From Flavobacterium alvei (lineage in GTDB: Bacteria; Bacteroidota; Bacteroidia; Flavobacteriales; Flavobacteriaceae), in the NCBI RefSeq assembly GCF_002920895.1, contig NZ_PQVG01000003.1, forward strand, positions 353,879 to 417,878: DNA of 64,000 nt. The letters run 5' to 3'. The position numbers were made by a program, and so were the translations under genes. Positions 15,498 through 24,502 of the stretch are shown here, piece by piece. Within the stretch, counting starts at the first letter, position 1; each line of letters begins with the position of its first letter. The notes beneath the pieces are model-generated. The model worked only from the letters and a program-made list of their open reading frames with translations, was not told the origin of the DNA and did not search any database.

Positions 15498-15570
15498 TGG
15501 TACCTCCAGGGATCGAACCAGGGACACATGGATTTTCAGTCCATTGCTCTACCATCTGAGCTAAGGTACC
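15498..15570 (-). tRNA. tRNA-Phe (GAA)
   Basis: Minus-strand cloverleaf of 73 nt. The acceptor arms are GGTACCT/AGGTACC with discriminator A. The D arm is GCTC..GAGC. The anticodon arm is ATGGA-CTGAAAA-TCCAT with anticodon GAA, and the T loop is TTCGATC. CCA is not encoded. As read, the T stem is CCTGG/CCTGG, which leaves a U-U mismatch in its middle pair (51-63). A consensus promoter precedes it and a terminator follows. Its 3' end faces the cassette of unrecognised genes. Confidence 0.95.
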
Positions 15571-15585
15571 GTGCTAATGCGGGTG

Positions 15586-15616
15586 CAAATATAGAACCAT
15601 TTTTAATTTATCCAAA
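15586..15616 (-). promoter_or_regulatory. Promoter of tRNA-Phe
   Basis: On the minus strand it reads TTTG-N19-TATATTTG, an exact match to the Bacteroidota primary sigma factor consensus. The -7 box ends 15 bp before the tRNA 5' end. Confidence 0.75.
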
Positions 15617-15667
15617 ACAATTATTAAAAAAAATCTATTCGTACCTTCGTAACGTTAAATTAAAAAT

Positions 15668-16402
15668 ATGGTTTTAGCTGTTGATGTTGGAAATACCAGA
15701 ATTAAATCTGCTGTATTTGAGGGTAATACCCTTTTGGAGTCTTTTGTTTTTCAAAAAACAGACCTTGAAAAAAGTATTCAAAATATTTTAAATAAATTTA
15801 AAAATACCACTTATTTAGTCGTCGCTTCGGTTTCAGATGTCGAAAAACAAGCGTTTTTGAGTTTTGAAAAAGTTGTAAAAATTCATTTTGTTTCACATTC
15901 TGATGTATTTCCGTTTGTCAATTGTTATGAAACGCCTCAAACTTTAGGAATCGACCGCATGGTGCTTGCCGCAGGAGCAACGCTTCAATATCCTAATCAG
16001 AACCGGCTGGTGATTGATGCAGGAACTTGTGTAACTTTCGATTTTATAGATGAAAATAACCGTTATCTTGGTGGAGCCATTTCTCCAGGATTACGATTAA
16101 GATATGAATCTATGCATAATTTTACTGCAAAATTGCCTCTGCTAACTTTGGAGAATCCCAAAGATTTTATCGGTAAATCAACTTCAGAATCCATGCATTC
16201 AGGTGTTGTAAATGGATTGGTATATGAAATAGACGGTTTCATAGACGATTTTAAGGTACAATATTCAAAATTTATAATAATTTTAACGGGTGGAGACGCA
16301 GATTTTTTGGCTAAACGATTAAAAAATACCATATTTGCCAATTCAAATTTCCTTCTCGAAAGTTTGAACCAAACATTTCAATATAAAATCAAAAATGATT
16401 AA
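15668..16402 (+). CDS. coaX: Type III pantothenate kinase
   Basis: 244 residues. It phosphorylates pantothenate in the first step of CoA synthesis, in the cytoplasm. Family motifs are DVGNTRIK (6-13, phosphate loop), LGIDRMVLAAGA (98-109), VIDAGTCVTFDFID (115-128) and GGAISPGLRLR (135-145), with the acidic residues of the ASKHA fold present. Its last 8 bases overlap the start of the following outer-membrane protein gene, so the two are probably cotranscribed and translationally coupled. Confidence 0.95.
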   Translation: MVLAVDVGNTRIKSAVFEGNTLLESFVFQKTDLEKSIQNILNKFKNTTYLVVASVSDVEKQAFLSFEKVVKIHFVSHSDVFPFVNCYETPQTLGIDRMVLAAGATLQYPNQNRLVIDAGTCVTFDFIDENNRYLGGAISPGLRLRYESMHNFTAKLPLLTLENPKDFIGKSTSESMHSGVVNGLVYEIDGFIDDFKVQYSKFIIILTGGDADFLAKRLKNTIFANSNFLLESLNQTFQYKIKND

Positions 16403-17645
16403 AAAATTTTTAATAAGTTCTTGTTTATTGTTGTCCCTAGTTTCTTTTTCGCAAGAAGGTACTTCATCACCTTATTCATTTTATGGAATTGGTGAAGCAA
16501 GGTTTAACGGAAGTGTCGAAAGTCGTACAATGGGCGGAATATCCATGATTCCTGATAGTACCCGAATTAATTTTCAGAATCCTGCAGGATATGCAAACAT
16601 AAAGTGGACTAATTTTACCATAGGAGGCAGTAGCAGTTACAACAAACAAAAATCAGGAACGTCTAACGCCACCACACAAAGAACAACTTTGGATTATTTA
16701 GCTCTTGCGATACCTTTAGGGAAATTTGGCGCTGGATTCGGATTAATACCTTATTCTTCTGTTGGTTATAAAATTGAAAATATTTATCCAGATGGTTCTC
16801 AAAACAACAAACGCTTTAATGGTTGGGGCGGAACAAATAGAGTTTTTTTAGGAACAGGTTATAGAATATTGCCTAATTGGAGTATAGGTGCCAATGTGTA
16901 TTATAATTTTGGAAAAATTCAAACCAATAGTTTAGAGTTTATACCAGATGTTCCAATAGGAACTCGTGAGTTGAATGTTAATGAATTGTCGGGAGTGAAT
17001 TTTAATATTGGAATGATGTATCAATACAAATTAAAAGAAAAATTACAGTTTTTTAGTAGTTTATATTATACCCCCAAAAGCACTTTGGTTTCCAATAATG
17101 AGCGAATTATTGGCACGGTTTCATATAACTCGAATTATGATTTATCAACTGTTGATACTTTTGATCCGGTAATTACCAAAACTGATTTGCAATTGCCTCA
17201 AAAATGGTCGTTAGGTTTAGGGATCGGAAACGCCAAAAAATGGGTTGCAGGTGGCGAAGTTTCTATACAAGATGTAGGCAAATTATACAATAACTACAAT
17301 ACTTTAAGTAATGTAACTTATGGAAAATATCAAAGATATAGCGTTGGAGGATATTTTACTCCTAATGCAAATCCATTTATGAGTTATGCAAAACGAATTA
17401 CTTATAGAGGAGGTTTTGTTTTTGAAAAAACAGGATTAATAGTCAATTCAACTTCCATAAATGATGTTGGTATGACACTTGGATTAGGATTTCCTATTAC
17501 GGGTTCACTTTCTAATTTGAACCTTGGTTTAGAGTTTGGAAAAAAAGGAACTACCTCAAATAATTTAGTTCAAGAAAATTATTTTATTTTTAACATAGGA
17601 TTTTCGCTAAACGATAAATGGTTTGTAAAAAGCAAATACAACTAA
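16395..17645 (+). CDS. Outer-membrane beta-barrel protein, FadL/OmpP1-like
   Basis: 416 residues. A signal peptide (MIKKFLISSCLLLSLVSFS) precedes a body of alternating beta strands rich in aromatic and glycine residues (SSPYSFYGIGEARFNGS, KWSLGLGIGNAKKW). It ends with strand patterns such as YFIFNIGFSLNDKWFVKSKYN. The shape fits an outer-membrane barrel of the OmpP1/FadL/TodX type, but the substrate is unknown. It overlaps coaX by 8 bp and precedes lptC, so it sits in an envelope-biogenesis run. Confidence 0.7.
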   Translation: MIKKFLISSCLLLSLVSFSQEGTSSPYSFYGIGEARFNGSVESRTMGGISMIPDSTRINFQNPAGYANIKWTNFTIGGSSSYNKQKSGTSNATTQRTTLDYLALAIPLGKFGAGFGLIPYSSVGYKIENIYPDGSQNNKRFNGWGGTNRVFLGTGYRILPNWSIGANVYYNFGKIQTNSLEFIPDVPIGTRELNVNELSGVNFNIGMMYQYKLKEKLQFFSSLYYTPKSTLVSNNERIIGTVSYNSNYDLSTVDTFDPVITKTDLQLPQKWSLGLGIGNAKKWVAGGEVSIQDVGKLYNNYNTLSNVTYGKYQRYSVGGYFTPNANPFMSYAKRITYRGGFVFEKTGLIVNSTSINDVGMTLGLGFPITGSLSNLNLGLEFGKKGTTSNNLVQENYFIFNIGFSLNDKWFVKSKYN

Positions 17646-17696
17646 AAAAGCATTTTCTATTTCGAATTTATTTCACACAATTTGTTAGTTCAGTAA

Positions 17697-18251
17697 ATGA
17701 CTTCATTTAAAAAAAAATCTATCTTTATGCTTGTCACATGTGTTGTTGTGGCATTGTTTGTTGGATGTGAAAGTAATTTTAAAGAAGTGCAAAAAAGTAA
17801 TTTTTCTGAATTTGTTCCCAGCGGTGAAGCCGAAAAAATAAATTTAAAATACACTGATTCAGGTCGGATTACGGCTATTTTGGTAAGCCCAAAAATGATG
17901 GAATATGCTACAGTTGATTTTCCGTTTACCGATTTTCCTAAAGGAATTGATGTTACTTTATATGACAAAAACAAAAAAAGAACGATTATTTTGGCGGATT
18001 ATGCCACTTCCTATAAATTAACAAATATTATTGATTTAAGAGGACACGTAAAAATATCTTCTCAAGACGGTCAAATATTAGAAACTGATCAATTGTTTTT
18101 TGATCAAAAGAATGAATGGTTTTTTACCGAAAATAACTTTACATTTACAGACCCAAAAGGCTCGTCAAAAGGAAAAGGAATCGATTTTAGTAAAGATTTT
18201 AAGGTGATTAATTCCCAAAAAATTTCGGGCGAAATTGAATCTGACGATTAA
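17697..18251 (+). CDS. lptC: LPS export protein LptC
   Basis: 184 residues. The N-terminus carries a hydrophobic segment ending in a lipobox-like LFVGC (Cys24), as in Bacteroidota LptC proteins, followed by the OstA-type beta-jellyroll. Visible blocks are FPKGIDVTLYD, then LRGHVKIS, then ILETDQLFFDQKNEWFFTE, the fold that passes LPS from the LptBFG complex to LptA. The following genes encode a tiny membrane protein and a CNNM-family protein, 11 and 2 bp apart, suggesting one transcript. Confidence 0.85.
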   Translation: MTSFKKKSIFMLVTCVVVALFVGCESNFKEVQKSNFSEFVPSGEAEKINLKYTDSGRITAILVSPKMMEYATVDFPFTDFPKGIDVTLYDKNKKRTIILADYATSYKLTNIIDLRGHVKISSQDGQILETDQLFFDQKNEWFFTENNFTFTDPKGSSKGKGIDFSKDFKVINSQKISGEIESDD

Positions 18252-18262
18252 ATAGTAACATT

Positions 18263-18457
18263 ATGCAATACATAAAATACACTCCTTTTTTATACCTTAT
18301 TCTCGCAGCAGCATTTTTTTATGACGCTTTTACCAAATGGAATTTGCCTAATGAAACACCTAAAATAAGTTTGCTTATTGGAGGATTAGCCGTTTTTATG
18401 TTTTTTTTCAGAAGAAGATTTGCAAAAAAATTGGAAGACAGAAATAAAAAATCCTGA
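18263..18457 (+). CDS. Small two-helix membrane protein, 64 aa
   Basis: 64 residues with two predicted transmembrane helices (about 6-24 and 37-49) and a basic C-terminal tail (FRRRFAKKLEDRNKKS). It has no recognised domain. It is wedged between lptC (11 bp) and the CNNM-like gene (2 bp), so it is very likely expressed. The role is unknown. Confidence 0.65.
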   Translation: MQYIKYTPFLYLILAAAFFYDAFTKWNLPNETPKISLLIGGLAVFMFFFRRRFAKKLEDRNKKS

Positions 18458-18459
18458 TT

Positions 18460-19719
18460 ATGGAAATTAGTATTATCATATTGTGTTTAATACTATGTGC
18501 TTTTTTCTCAGGGATGGAAATCGCTTTTATTTCTTCTAATAAAATATACCTGGAACTCGAGAAAAAACAGGATAACTTTATTTCAAAAACCCTTTCAAAA
18601 CTTACCGAAAATCCCTCAAAATTCATTGCTGCCATGTTTATTGGCAATACTATTGCATTGGTGATTTACGGGTTTCTTATGAGCAATCTATTATTGGCTT
18701 GGTTAGGAAATCTAGGGTTTTATTTTTCGGGTTTTCTAACTATTTTTCTGCAAATACTTTTCTCAACAATTTTAATTTTGGCGACAGCCGAGTTTTTATC
18801 CAATGTTTTCTTTCCCATTTACGCCAACTCCTTAATTAAGTTTTTTGCAATTCCGGCTTATGGATTTTACCTTTTATTTTATTATATCTCGTCGTTTTTT
18901 ATCAGGATTTCTGATTTTATTTTAATACGATTCTTCAAAACACAAGGCGATCAAGTGTCTTTATATTTCAGCAAAGCTGAACTTGGAAATTATATTACCG
19001 AACAAATGAGCACTGTTGAAAATGACGACGAAATGGATTCTGAAATTCAAATGTTTCAAAATGCGCTCGACTTTTCAGGGGTAAAAGCTCGAGATATTAT
19101 GACACCCAGAACCGAAATTGTAGCTACAGATGTATTCGATTCAGTAACTGAATTGAAGGATTTATTTATTGAAACAGGCTATTCAAAAGTGTTAGTATTT
19201 CAAAATTCACTCGATGATATTGTGGGTTATGTGCATTCTTTTGATTTGTTCAAAAAGCCTAAAAATATCAAGTCAATTTTAATTCCAGTAGAATTTGTGC
19301 CCGAAACAATTTTTATTAAAGATGCCATGAATTTGCTCACAAAAAAAAGAAAAAGCGTAGCCGTTGTGCTTGACGAATACGGAGGAACATCAGGCATTAT
19401 TACCATTGAAGATATTATCGAAGAACTTTTTGGAGAAATTGAAGACGAACATGATTCTGATGAAGAATTGACCGAAAAAGAACTTGAAGATGGTGTTTTT
19501 GTTTTTTCGACTCGATTGGATGTCGAATATTTAAATCAAACCTACAAACTTACAATTCCCGAAAGCGATTCTTATGGAACATTGGGCGGTTTTATAGTAG
19601 ATTCTACCAAAGAAATTCCTCAAAAAGGCGATGTAATCACTATTGGAATCTATCATTTTATTATTGAAGAAGCCACCGACAAGAAGATAGAATTGGTTAA
19701 AATGACAATAAAAGAATGA
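18460..19719 (+). CDS. CNNM/CorC-type transporter-like protein (hemolysin family, DUF21-CBS-CorC_HlyC)
   Basis: 419 residues. The N-terminal DUF21 membrane domain (about 1-190) has the MEISIIILCLILCAFFSGME start and four hydrophobic segments. A CBS pair follows (about 205-325), with ARDIMTPRTEIVA at 211-223. Then come VVLDEYGGTSGIITIEDIIE (about 301-325) and a C-terminal CorC_HlyC domain ending about 415. Family members are inner-membrane proteins linked to Mg2+/divalent cation efflux. 'Hemolysin' is a historical name and no toxin activity is implied. Confidence 0.88.
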   Translation: MEISIIILCLILCAFFSGMEIAFISSNKIYLELEKKQDNFISKTLSKLTENPSKFIAAMFIGNTIALVIYGFLMSNLLLAWLGNLGFYFSGFLTIFLQILFSTILILATAEFLSNVFFPIYANSLIKFFAIPAYGFYLLFYYISSFFIRISDFILIRFFKTQGDQVSLYFSKAELGNYITEQMSTVENDDEMDSEIQMFQNALDFSGVKARDIMTPRTEIVATDVFDSVTELKDLFIETGYSKVLVFQNSLDDIVGYVHSFDLFKKPKNIKSILIPVEFVPETIFIKDAMNLLTKKRKSVAVVLDEYGGTSGIITIEDIIEELFGEIEDEHDSDEELTEKELEDGVFVFSTRLDVEYLNQTYKLTIPESDSYGTLGGFIVDSTKEIPQKGDVITIGIYHFIIEEATDKKIELVKMTIKE

Positions 19720-19764
19720 TTTTTTTTTGAAAATCAATTTTTCTTGTAAATTATAGAGCGACTA

Positions 19765-19796
19765 TTGTAATTATTAAGTAGATAATTGTATTTTCG
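19765..19796 (+). promoter_or_regulatory. Promoter of the PpiD/SurA-like gene
   Basis: TTG (19765-19767), 21 bp, TATTTTCG (19789-19796). The -7 box has one mismatch to TAnnTTTG. It ends 32 bp before the ATG. Confidence 0.5.
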
Positions 19797-19828
19797 CAAA
19801 CTGAATATAAAAATTAATAAAAATAGAA

Positions 19829-21928
19829 ATGGCAGTTTTACAAAAAATTAGACAACGTTCCGCATTATTGATAGTAGTTATTGGATTTTGTTTATTTGCA
19901 TTTATTGCAGGGGATGTTTTTACTAAAGGTAACTTTGGTAAAAGTTCAAATGAAGTTGGTAGTGTTAACGGAAAAGATATTCCATTCGAGGATTTTAGAG
20001 TTAAAGTTAGCAATGTCGAAAAAAGCCAACAAGGTGTTACACCAACTGCTGCTGCCAACAGAGTTTGGGATCAGGAAGTTTCAATCGCTTTGTTAACCTC
20101 TGAATTCGATAAATTAGGTTTGAGAGTAGGTGCTGACCATATCATGCAAATTTTAGAGTCAGATCAAAATATTGGAAAAAACCCAATGTTTTTGAATTCA
20201 GCAGGGCGTTTTGATAAAGATAAATTCAAAGAAGCTACCAAAACTAATCCTGAAATTGCTCAATATGTAAAAGACAGAGAAAAAGATGCTGAGCTTAACG
20301 CAAAATATCAAATGTATGCTACAATGATAAAAGCGGGTTCTTACACAACTGAAAGTGAAGGAAAACTGAAATATCAAATGGAAGCTGATAAAGTTAACTT
20401 TGCATACGTTGCTGGATTATATTCTACCATAAAAGATAGTGATGTAAAAGTTTCTGATGATGATATTGTAGCTTTCATGAAAAAGAATGAAAAAAAATAC
20501 AAATCAGATGAAACTCGTGAAATCGAATACGTTTTGATTGAAGACAAAGCTTCGCCAGAAGATGAAGCTGAAGTGAAAGCAAAAATCAACGGTTTGTTAT
20601 CAGGAAGTGTAGTTTATAATACAAAAACTGGAAAAAATGATACTTTGCCAGGATTTAGATCAGCAACAAACGTGGTTGAATTTGTAAACTCAAATTCAGA
20701 TGTGCCTTATGATTCTACTTATGTCGCCAAAAAAGATTTACCAGCTATTGATGCAGATAAATTATACAACTTGGCTCCAGGTGAAATCTACGGTCCATAT
20801 AAGTTCGGAAAATACTATTGTTTATCTAAATCTTTAGGTAGAAAAGTAGGAGTAAATGCAAAAGCAAGTCACATTTTAATTAGCTACGAAGGAACTCAAG
20901 TTCCAAATCAAAAAGAGAAAAGAACTAAAGAACAAGCCAAAGCAAAAGCCGAAGAAATTTTAGCTCAAGTAAATGCAAATCCAAATAGTTTCTTGATGTT
21001 AGCTTTTACAGCTTCTGATGATTCATCTGCACAACAAGGTGGTGATTTAGGTTTTTTTGGTCCGAACCAAATGGTAAAGCCATTCAATGACTTTGTTTTC
21101 AATAATCCAATTGGAAAAGTTGGATTAGTAGAAACTCCTTTTGGATATCATATCATTAAAATTACAGACAAACAAGACGGTGTTCGTTTAGCAACTGTAG
21201 CTCAAAAAGTAGAAGCTTCTGAAGCTACTTCTGATAAAGTATTTACTCAAGCGACTCAATTTGAAATTGATGCTAACGCTAAAGATTTTGCAAAAGCAGC
21301 TGCAGCATTAAAACTTACAGTTTCGCCAGCAGTAACTGCAAAATTAATGGACGAATCATTTGGACCATTGGGTAACCAAAGAAATATTGTTAGATGGGCT
21401 TTCGAAGACGGAACGGATGTTGGTGCTATCAAAAGATTTGAAGTAGCTAACTTAGGTCACGTAATCGCAAAACTTAAAAAAGTAAATCCAGAAGGATTGA
21501 TGGCAGTAGATTTAGTACGTTCTTATGTAGAACCAATCCTAAAAAACAAGAAAAAAGCAGAATTAATCAAAGCGAAAATGGCAGGAACTTCATTAGAAGC
21601 AATTGCTAAAGCTACAGGTACTTCTGTTCAACAAGCTACAGCAGTTACAATGGAAAACCCTGTTTTAACTGGTGGTGTGGGTCAAGAACCAAAAGTAGTT
21701 GGAAATGCATTTGCATTAACTGCTGGTAAACTTTCTGCTCCAATAGAAGGAAATACAGGAGTTTATGTAGTGAAAAACATTAGTACTGCAAAAGCACCAG
21801 TTTTAAAAGATCATACTGCTTATGTAGCCAAATTGAAAGCTCAAAGTGCTGGAGATTTAAACAGAGTATTGCCAGCCTTAAAAGACAAAGCTGAAATCAA
21901 AGACAACAGAAAACAATTCAATTATTAG
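19829..21928 (+). CDS. Peptidylprolyl isomerase, PpiD/SurA-like periplasmic foldase
   Basis: 699 residues. One N-terminal membrane anchor (10-29) is followed by a SurA_N-like helical chaperone region that begins with the typical NEVGSVNGKDIPFEDFR. A parvulin rotamase domain spans about 344-447, with KASHILISYEG at its start and GGDLGFFGPNQMVKPF and TPFGYHIIKI at its centre and end. A long C-terminal region resembles the PpiD second half. It assists folding of proteins leaving the Sec translocon. The expected size of Bacteroidota members is about 700. A shared terminator follows. Confidence 0.9.
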   Translation: MAVLQKIRQRSALLIVVIGFCLFAFIAGDVFTKGNFGKSSNEVGSVNGKDIPFEDFRVKVSNVEKSQQGVTPTAAANRVWDQEVSIALLTSEFDKLGLRVGADHIMQILESDQNIGKNPMFLNSAGRFDKDKFKEATKTNPEIAQYVKDREKDAELNAKYQMYATMIKAGSYTTESEGKLKYQMEADKVNFAYVAGLYSTIKDSDVKVSDDDIVAFMKKNEKKYKSDETREIEYVLIEDKASPEDEAEVKAKINGLLSGSVVYNTKTGKNDTLPGFRSATNVVEFVNSNSDVPYDSTYVAKKDLPAIDADKLYNLAPGEIYGPYKFGKYYCLSKSLGRKVGVNAKASHILISYEGTQVPNQKEKRTKEQAKAKAEEILAQVNANPNSFLMLAFTASDDSSAQQGGDLGFFGPNQMVKPFNDFVFNNPIGKVGLVETPFGYHIIKITDKQDGVRLATVAQKVEASEATSDKVFTQATQFEIDANAKDFAKAAAALKLTVSPAVTAKLMDESFGPLGNQRNIVRWAFEDGTDVGAIKRFEVANLGHVIAKLKKVNPEGLMAVDLVRSYVEPILKNKKKAELIKAKMAGTSLEAIAKATGTSVQQATAVTMENPVLTGGVGQEPKVVGNAFALTAGKLSAPIEGNTGVYVVKNISTAKAPVLKDHTAYVAKLKAQSAGDLNRVLPALKDKAEIKDNRKQFNY

Positions 21929-21950
21929 AATTGACGTTTTTGTAAATAAT

Positions 21951-21987
21951 AAATCCCGTTTGGTTAATACTAAACGGGATTTTTTTA
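21951..21987. terminator. Bidirectional terminator between the PpiD-like gene and the GHMP kinase
   Basis: AAATCCCGTTT pairs with AAACGGGATTT around a loop of about 10 nt and is followed by T residues. It lies between convergent genes. Confidence 0.85.
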
Positions 21988-22018
21988 TTCTTATTTCAAA
22001 AAGAATAAAGGGTAATAA

Positions 22019-22936
22019 TTATAGAATCATATCCTTATAAGAAACAATAGTTTTAAATCCTTTTTCATTAAAATATTCTACAGGATTTTCATCAGATAAT
22101 ACCAATACAAAATCGCCACCCCAAGCACCAAGACTTTTTATTACTCCGTCAAAATCTGGGAATAGTGATTCTTTTATGGTTTGCATTTCTAGAATAGTAC
22201 TCATTTCAGCTTCGTGTTCTTCAAGAGCTATTGCAAAATCTGCAAGGGTTTTTGCTTTCAAAACGGCTGAGGTTATCTTATTGTTTTCGACAATCTTTTG
22301 GTCTAATCCTTCATTTTTATTGTTGTAATAAGAAACAATAGAAGCTTTGCTACTTTGCTTTTTCTCCAAATAAACAAAATATAAATTTTCAGAATACTTA
22401 GGCTCAAATTGTACTTTTTCGATTATGGGTTTTCCATTATTCAAATGATACAAAATAGGACTGTCATTTTGAGCACAAGCAATATCATAGCCACTACCGC
22501 CAAAACTATTATTCAATAAAACAAAGGCATCTACTTCTATCCATTGCGCAATATTGTTGATTAAAGTTGAGGAAGTGCCTAAACCCCAATTTCTAGGAAA
22601 AGTCAATTGAGTAGTTATAGCAAAACCGTCACTATTTTCAATGAAATTTGGGTTTAATAAATAACCTTGATGCAAAATTTCAATCAAGGTATTTTTTACT
22701 GACTCCGATTCAACGAGCGTATTTTTATTTAAAATATCTTCGAATGAAAGTTGTAAATCAAGCCATTTACTACCGTCAGCGTCAAAACTAGTCCATTTTA
22801 TTCCTGGATGTTTTCCTTTCTCGACAATCAGTTTTTGCCCAAATTTGGTGGGTAAAGCAAAAGCTTTGGCACCGTCAAGAACTAGATATTCTCCAGTGAT
22901 TAATAGTTTTCCGTTGCTGTAAAATTCTTTTTTCAT
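22019..22936 (-). CDS. GYDIA-family GHMP kinase
   Basis: 305 residues. GHMP-kinase features are the N-terminal GKLLITGEYLVL (9-20), the phosphate-binding GLGTSST (118-124), and GSGYDIA (147-153), which names the family. It phosphorylates a small alcohol or a phosphate ester, but the exact substrate cannot be read from the sequence. It sits 54 bp downstream of HMG-CoA reductase, so it most likely acts in the mevalonate pathway, for example as mevalonate or phosphomevalonate kinase. That is context-based inference. Confidence 0.85.
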   Translation of the reverse strand: MKKEFYSNGKLLITGEYLVLDGAKAFALPTKFGQKLIVEKGKHPGIKWTSFDADGSKWLDLQLSFEDILNKNTLVESESVKNTLIEILHQGYLLNPNFIENSDGFAITTQLTFPRNWGLGTSSTLINNIAQWIEVDAFVLLNNSFGGSGYDIACAQNDSPILYHLNNGKPIIEKVQFEPKYSENLYFVYLEKKQSSKASIVSYYNNKNEGLDQKIVENNKITSAVLKAKTLADFAIALEEHEAEMSTILEMQTIKESLFPDFDGVIKSLGAWGGDFVLVLSDENPVEYFNEKGFKTIVSYKDMIL

Positions 22937-22990
22937 TTGGTAAAATAATCCATTTAGCTCTCAAAAAACTAAATAGGATTGTGTTGCAGG

Positions 22991-24325
22991 TTAAAGTCTA
23001 AATTGTTCAGAATTCCTTAAAGTTTCAATGTATTCTACCACAGAGCTGTGTGAAACTACTTGATGTTTGAAATGTTTGTGAATCAAATGGCGTTCGTCTT
23101 CTGTGGCTTCAAATTGGTTCAGAATATTATTCAGGTGCATTTTCATATGTCCGTCTTGAATTCCAGTTGTGGTCAAGGAACGCAAAGCAGCAAAATTTTG
23201 TGCCAAACCCGCCACCGCCACAAACTGCATCAATTCTTCGGCCGATGGATTTTCAAGCATTTCAAGAGAAAATTTCACCAATGGATGCAAGGAAGTCAAT
23301 CCGCCGACAGTTCCTAAAGCCAAAGGGACTTCTAACCAAAAAGTAAAAATATCATTTTCGATTTTGGCGTGTGACAAACTCGAATAGCTACCTTTTCTCG
23401 AAGCATAAGCGTGAATTCCGGCTTCAACTGCACGAAAATCATTGCCTGTAGCAAGCACAACAGCATCAATTCCGTTCATAATTCCTTTGTTGTGGGTTAC
23501 GGCTCGAAAAGGTTCTACTTCGGCGATTTGAACCGCTCGAATGAATCGCTCTGCAAATGCTTTTGGATTTGGAATGTGTTTTTCTACTAAATCTTCGACT
23601 GGGCAAGAAACTTCGGCACGAACTATGCAATTGGGAACATAATTAGAAAGAATACTCATTACCACTTCGATGTTTTTTTCTTCTTCCGAAAACAAATCCC
23701 AAAGTTGCGCTTCTTCTTGGAGTGTTTTGGCAAATTGCTCTAAACACGAATTGATAAAATTGGCGCCCATCGAATCTTTAGTGTCGAATGTGGCGTGCAA
23801 TTGATAGTAATTGGGTAGTAAATGCGTTTTGACTTTTAGTTCAATATCCAGAATTCCACCACCCCGTTTTTGCATGTTTTTGGTAATGTTTTGGGTGTTG
23901 GAGAAAAATTTAGCTTTAATTATAGCAAAAAAAGATTCTAATTTCGATTCGTCGCCTTTGTAAATAAAGTGAACTTGACCAATCTTTTCAGTATTGAGAA
24001 CTCTAGCCTTAAATCCACCACGAGTGGACCAAAATTTTGCTGCTTTTGAGGCTGCCGCTACTACCGAACTTTCCTCAATCGCCATCGGAATGCTATTGTA
24101 TTTTCCGTTAATCAGAAAATTGGGAGCAACACCAAGCGGAATATAGAAATTGCTTATCGTATTTTCGATAAATTCATCGTGTAGTTTTTGTAATTTTTCG
24201 TCCGAATTCCAATATTTTTTTAGGGTTACAAGGGCTTCTTGCGGATTAGAAAAGTACTCTTTGGCAATCCAGTTTATTTTTTCTTCTTTGGATAATTTAG
24301 AAAATCCAGCAACTGCGTTATTCAT
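22991..24325 (-). CDS. Hydroxymethylglutaryl-CoA reductase, class II
   Basis: 444 residues from the ATG at 24325; a TTG two codons upstream is also in frame but the ATG is preferred. It reduces HMG-CoA to mevalonate, or the reverse. Motifs are GVAPNFLINGKY and PMAIEESSVVAAASKAAKFW near 65-98, including the catalytic Glu, NGIDAVVLATGNDFRA in the middle, and ALGTVGGLTSLHP later. The length and sequence type are class II. In Flavobacteriia it supplies isoprenoid precursors through mevalonate, and the adjacent GHMP kinase supports a biosynthetic direction. Confidence 0.93.
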   Translation of the reverse strand: MNNAVAGFSKLSKEEKINWIAKEYFSNPQEALVTLKKYWNSDEKLQKLHDEFIENTISNFYIPLGVAPNFLINGKYNSIPMAIEESSVVAAASKAAKFWSTRGGFKARVLNTEKIGQVHFIYKGDESKLESFFAIIKAKFFSNTQNITKNMQKRGGGILDIELKVKTHLLPNYYQLHATFDTKDSMGANFINSCLEQFAKTLQEEAQLWDLFSEEEKNIEVVMSILSNYVPNCIVRAEVSCPVEDLVEKHIPNPKAFAERFIRAVQIAEVEPFRAVTHNKGIMNGIDAVVLATGNDFRAVEAGIHAYASRKGSYSSLSHAKIENDIFTFWLEVPLALGTVGGLTSLHPLVKFSLEMLENPSAEELMQFVAVAGLAQNFAALRSLTTTGIQDGHMKMHLNNILNQFEATEDERHLIHKHFKHQVVSHSSVVEYIETLRNSEQFRL

Positions 24326-24353
24326 TCTCAATTGATTATGGGATGATAGAGTG

Positions 24354-24384
24354 CAAAGATACGGTTTTAGTAGTTTTATTCAGA
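24354..24384 (-). promoter_or_regulatory. Promoter of the HMG-CoA reductase - GHMP kinase operon
   Basis: On the minus strand TCTG-N19-TATCTTTG: a perfect -7 box and a -33 box with one mismatch to TTTG. It lies 29 bp ahead of the ATG, which also supports the ATG at 24325. Confidence 0.55.
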
Positions 24385-24502
24385 TTCGATTTGTACTCAA
24401 AAAAGGTTAAATCGTATATTTTTTTAACATTTAACAGTTGAAACGTGAAATAATTGTAAAATTTTCATTAAAATTGGGGACTTTTAAATTAACAAATAAT
24501 TA

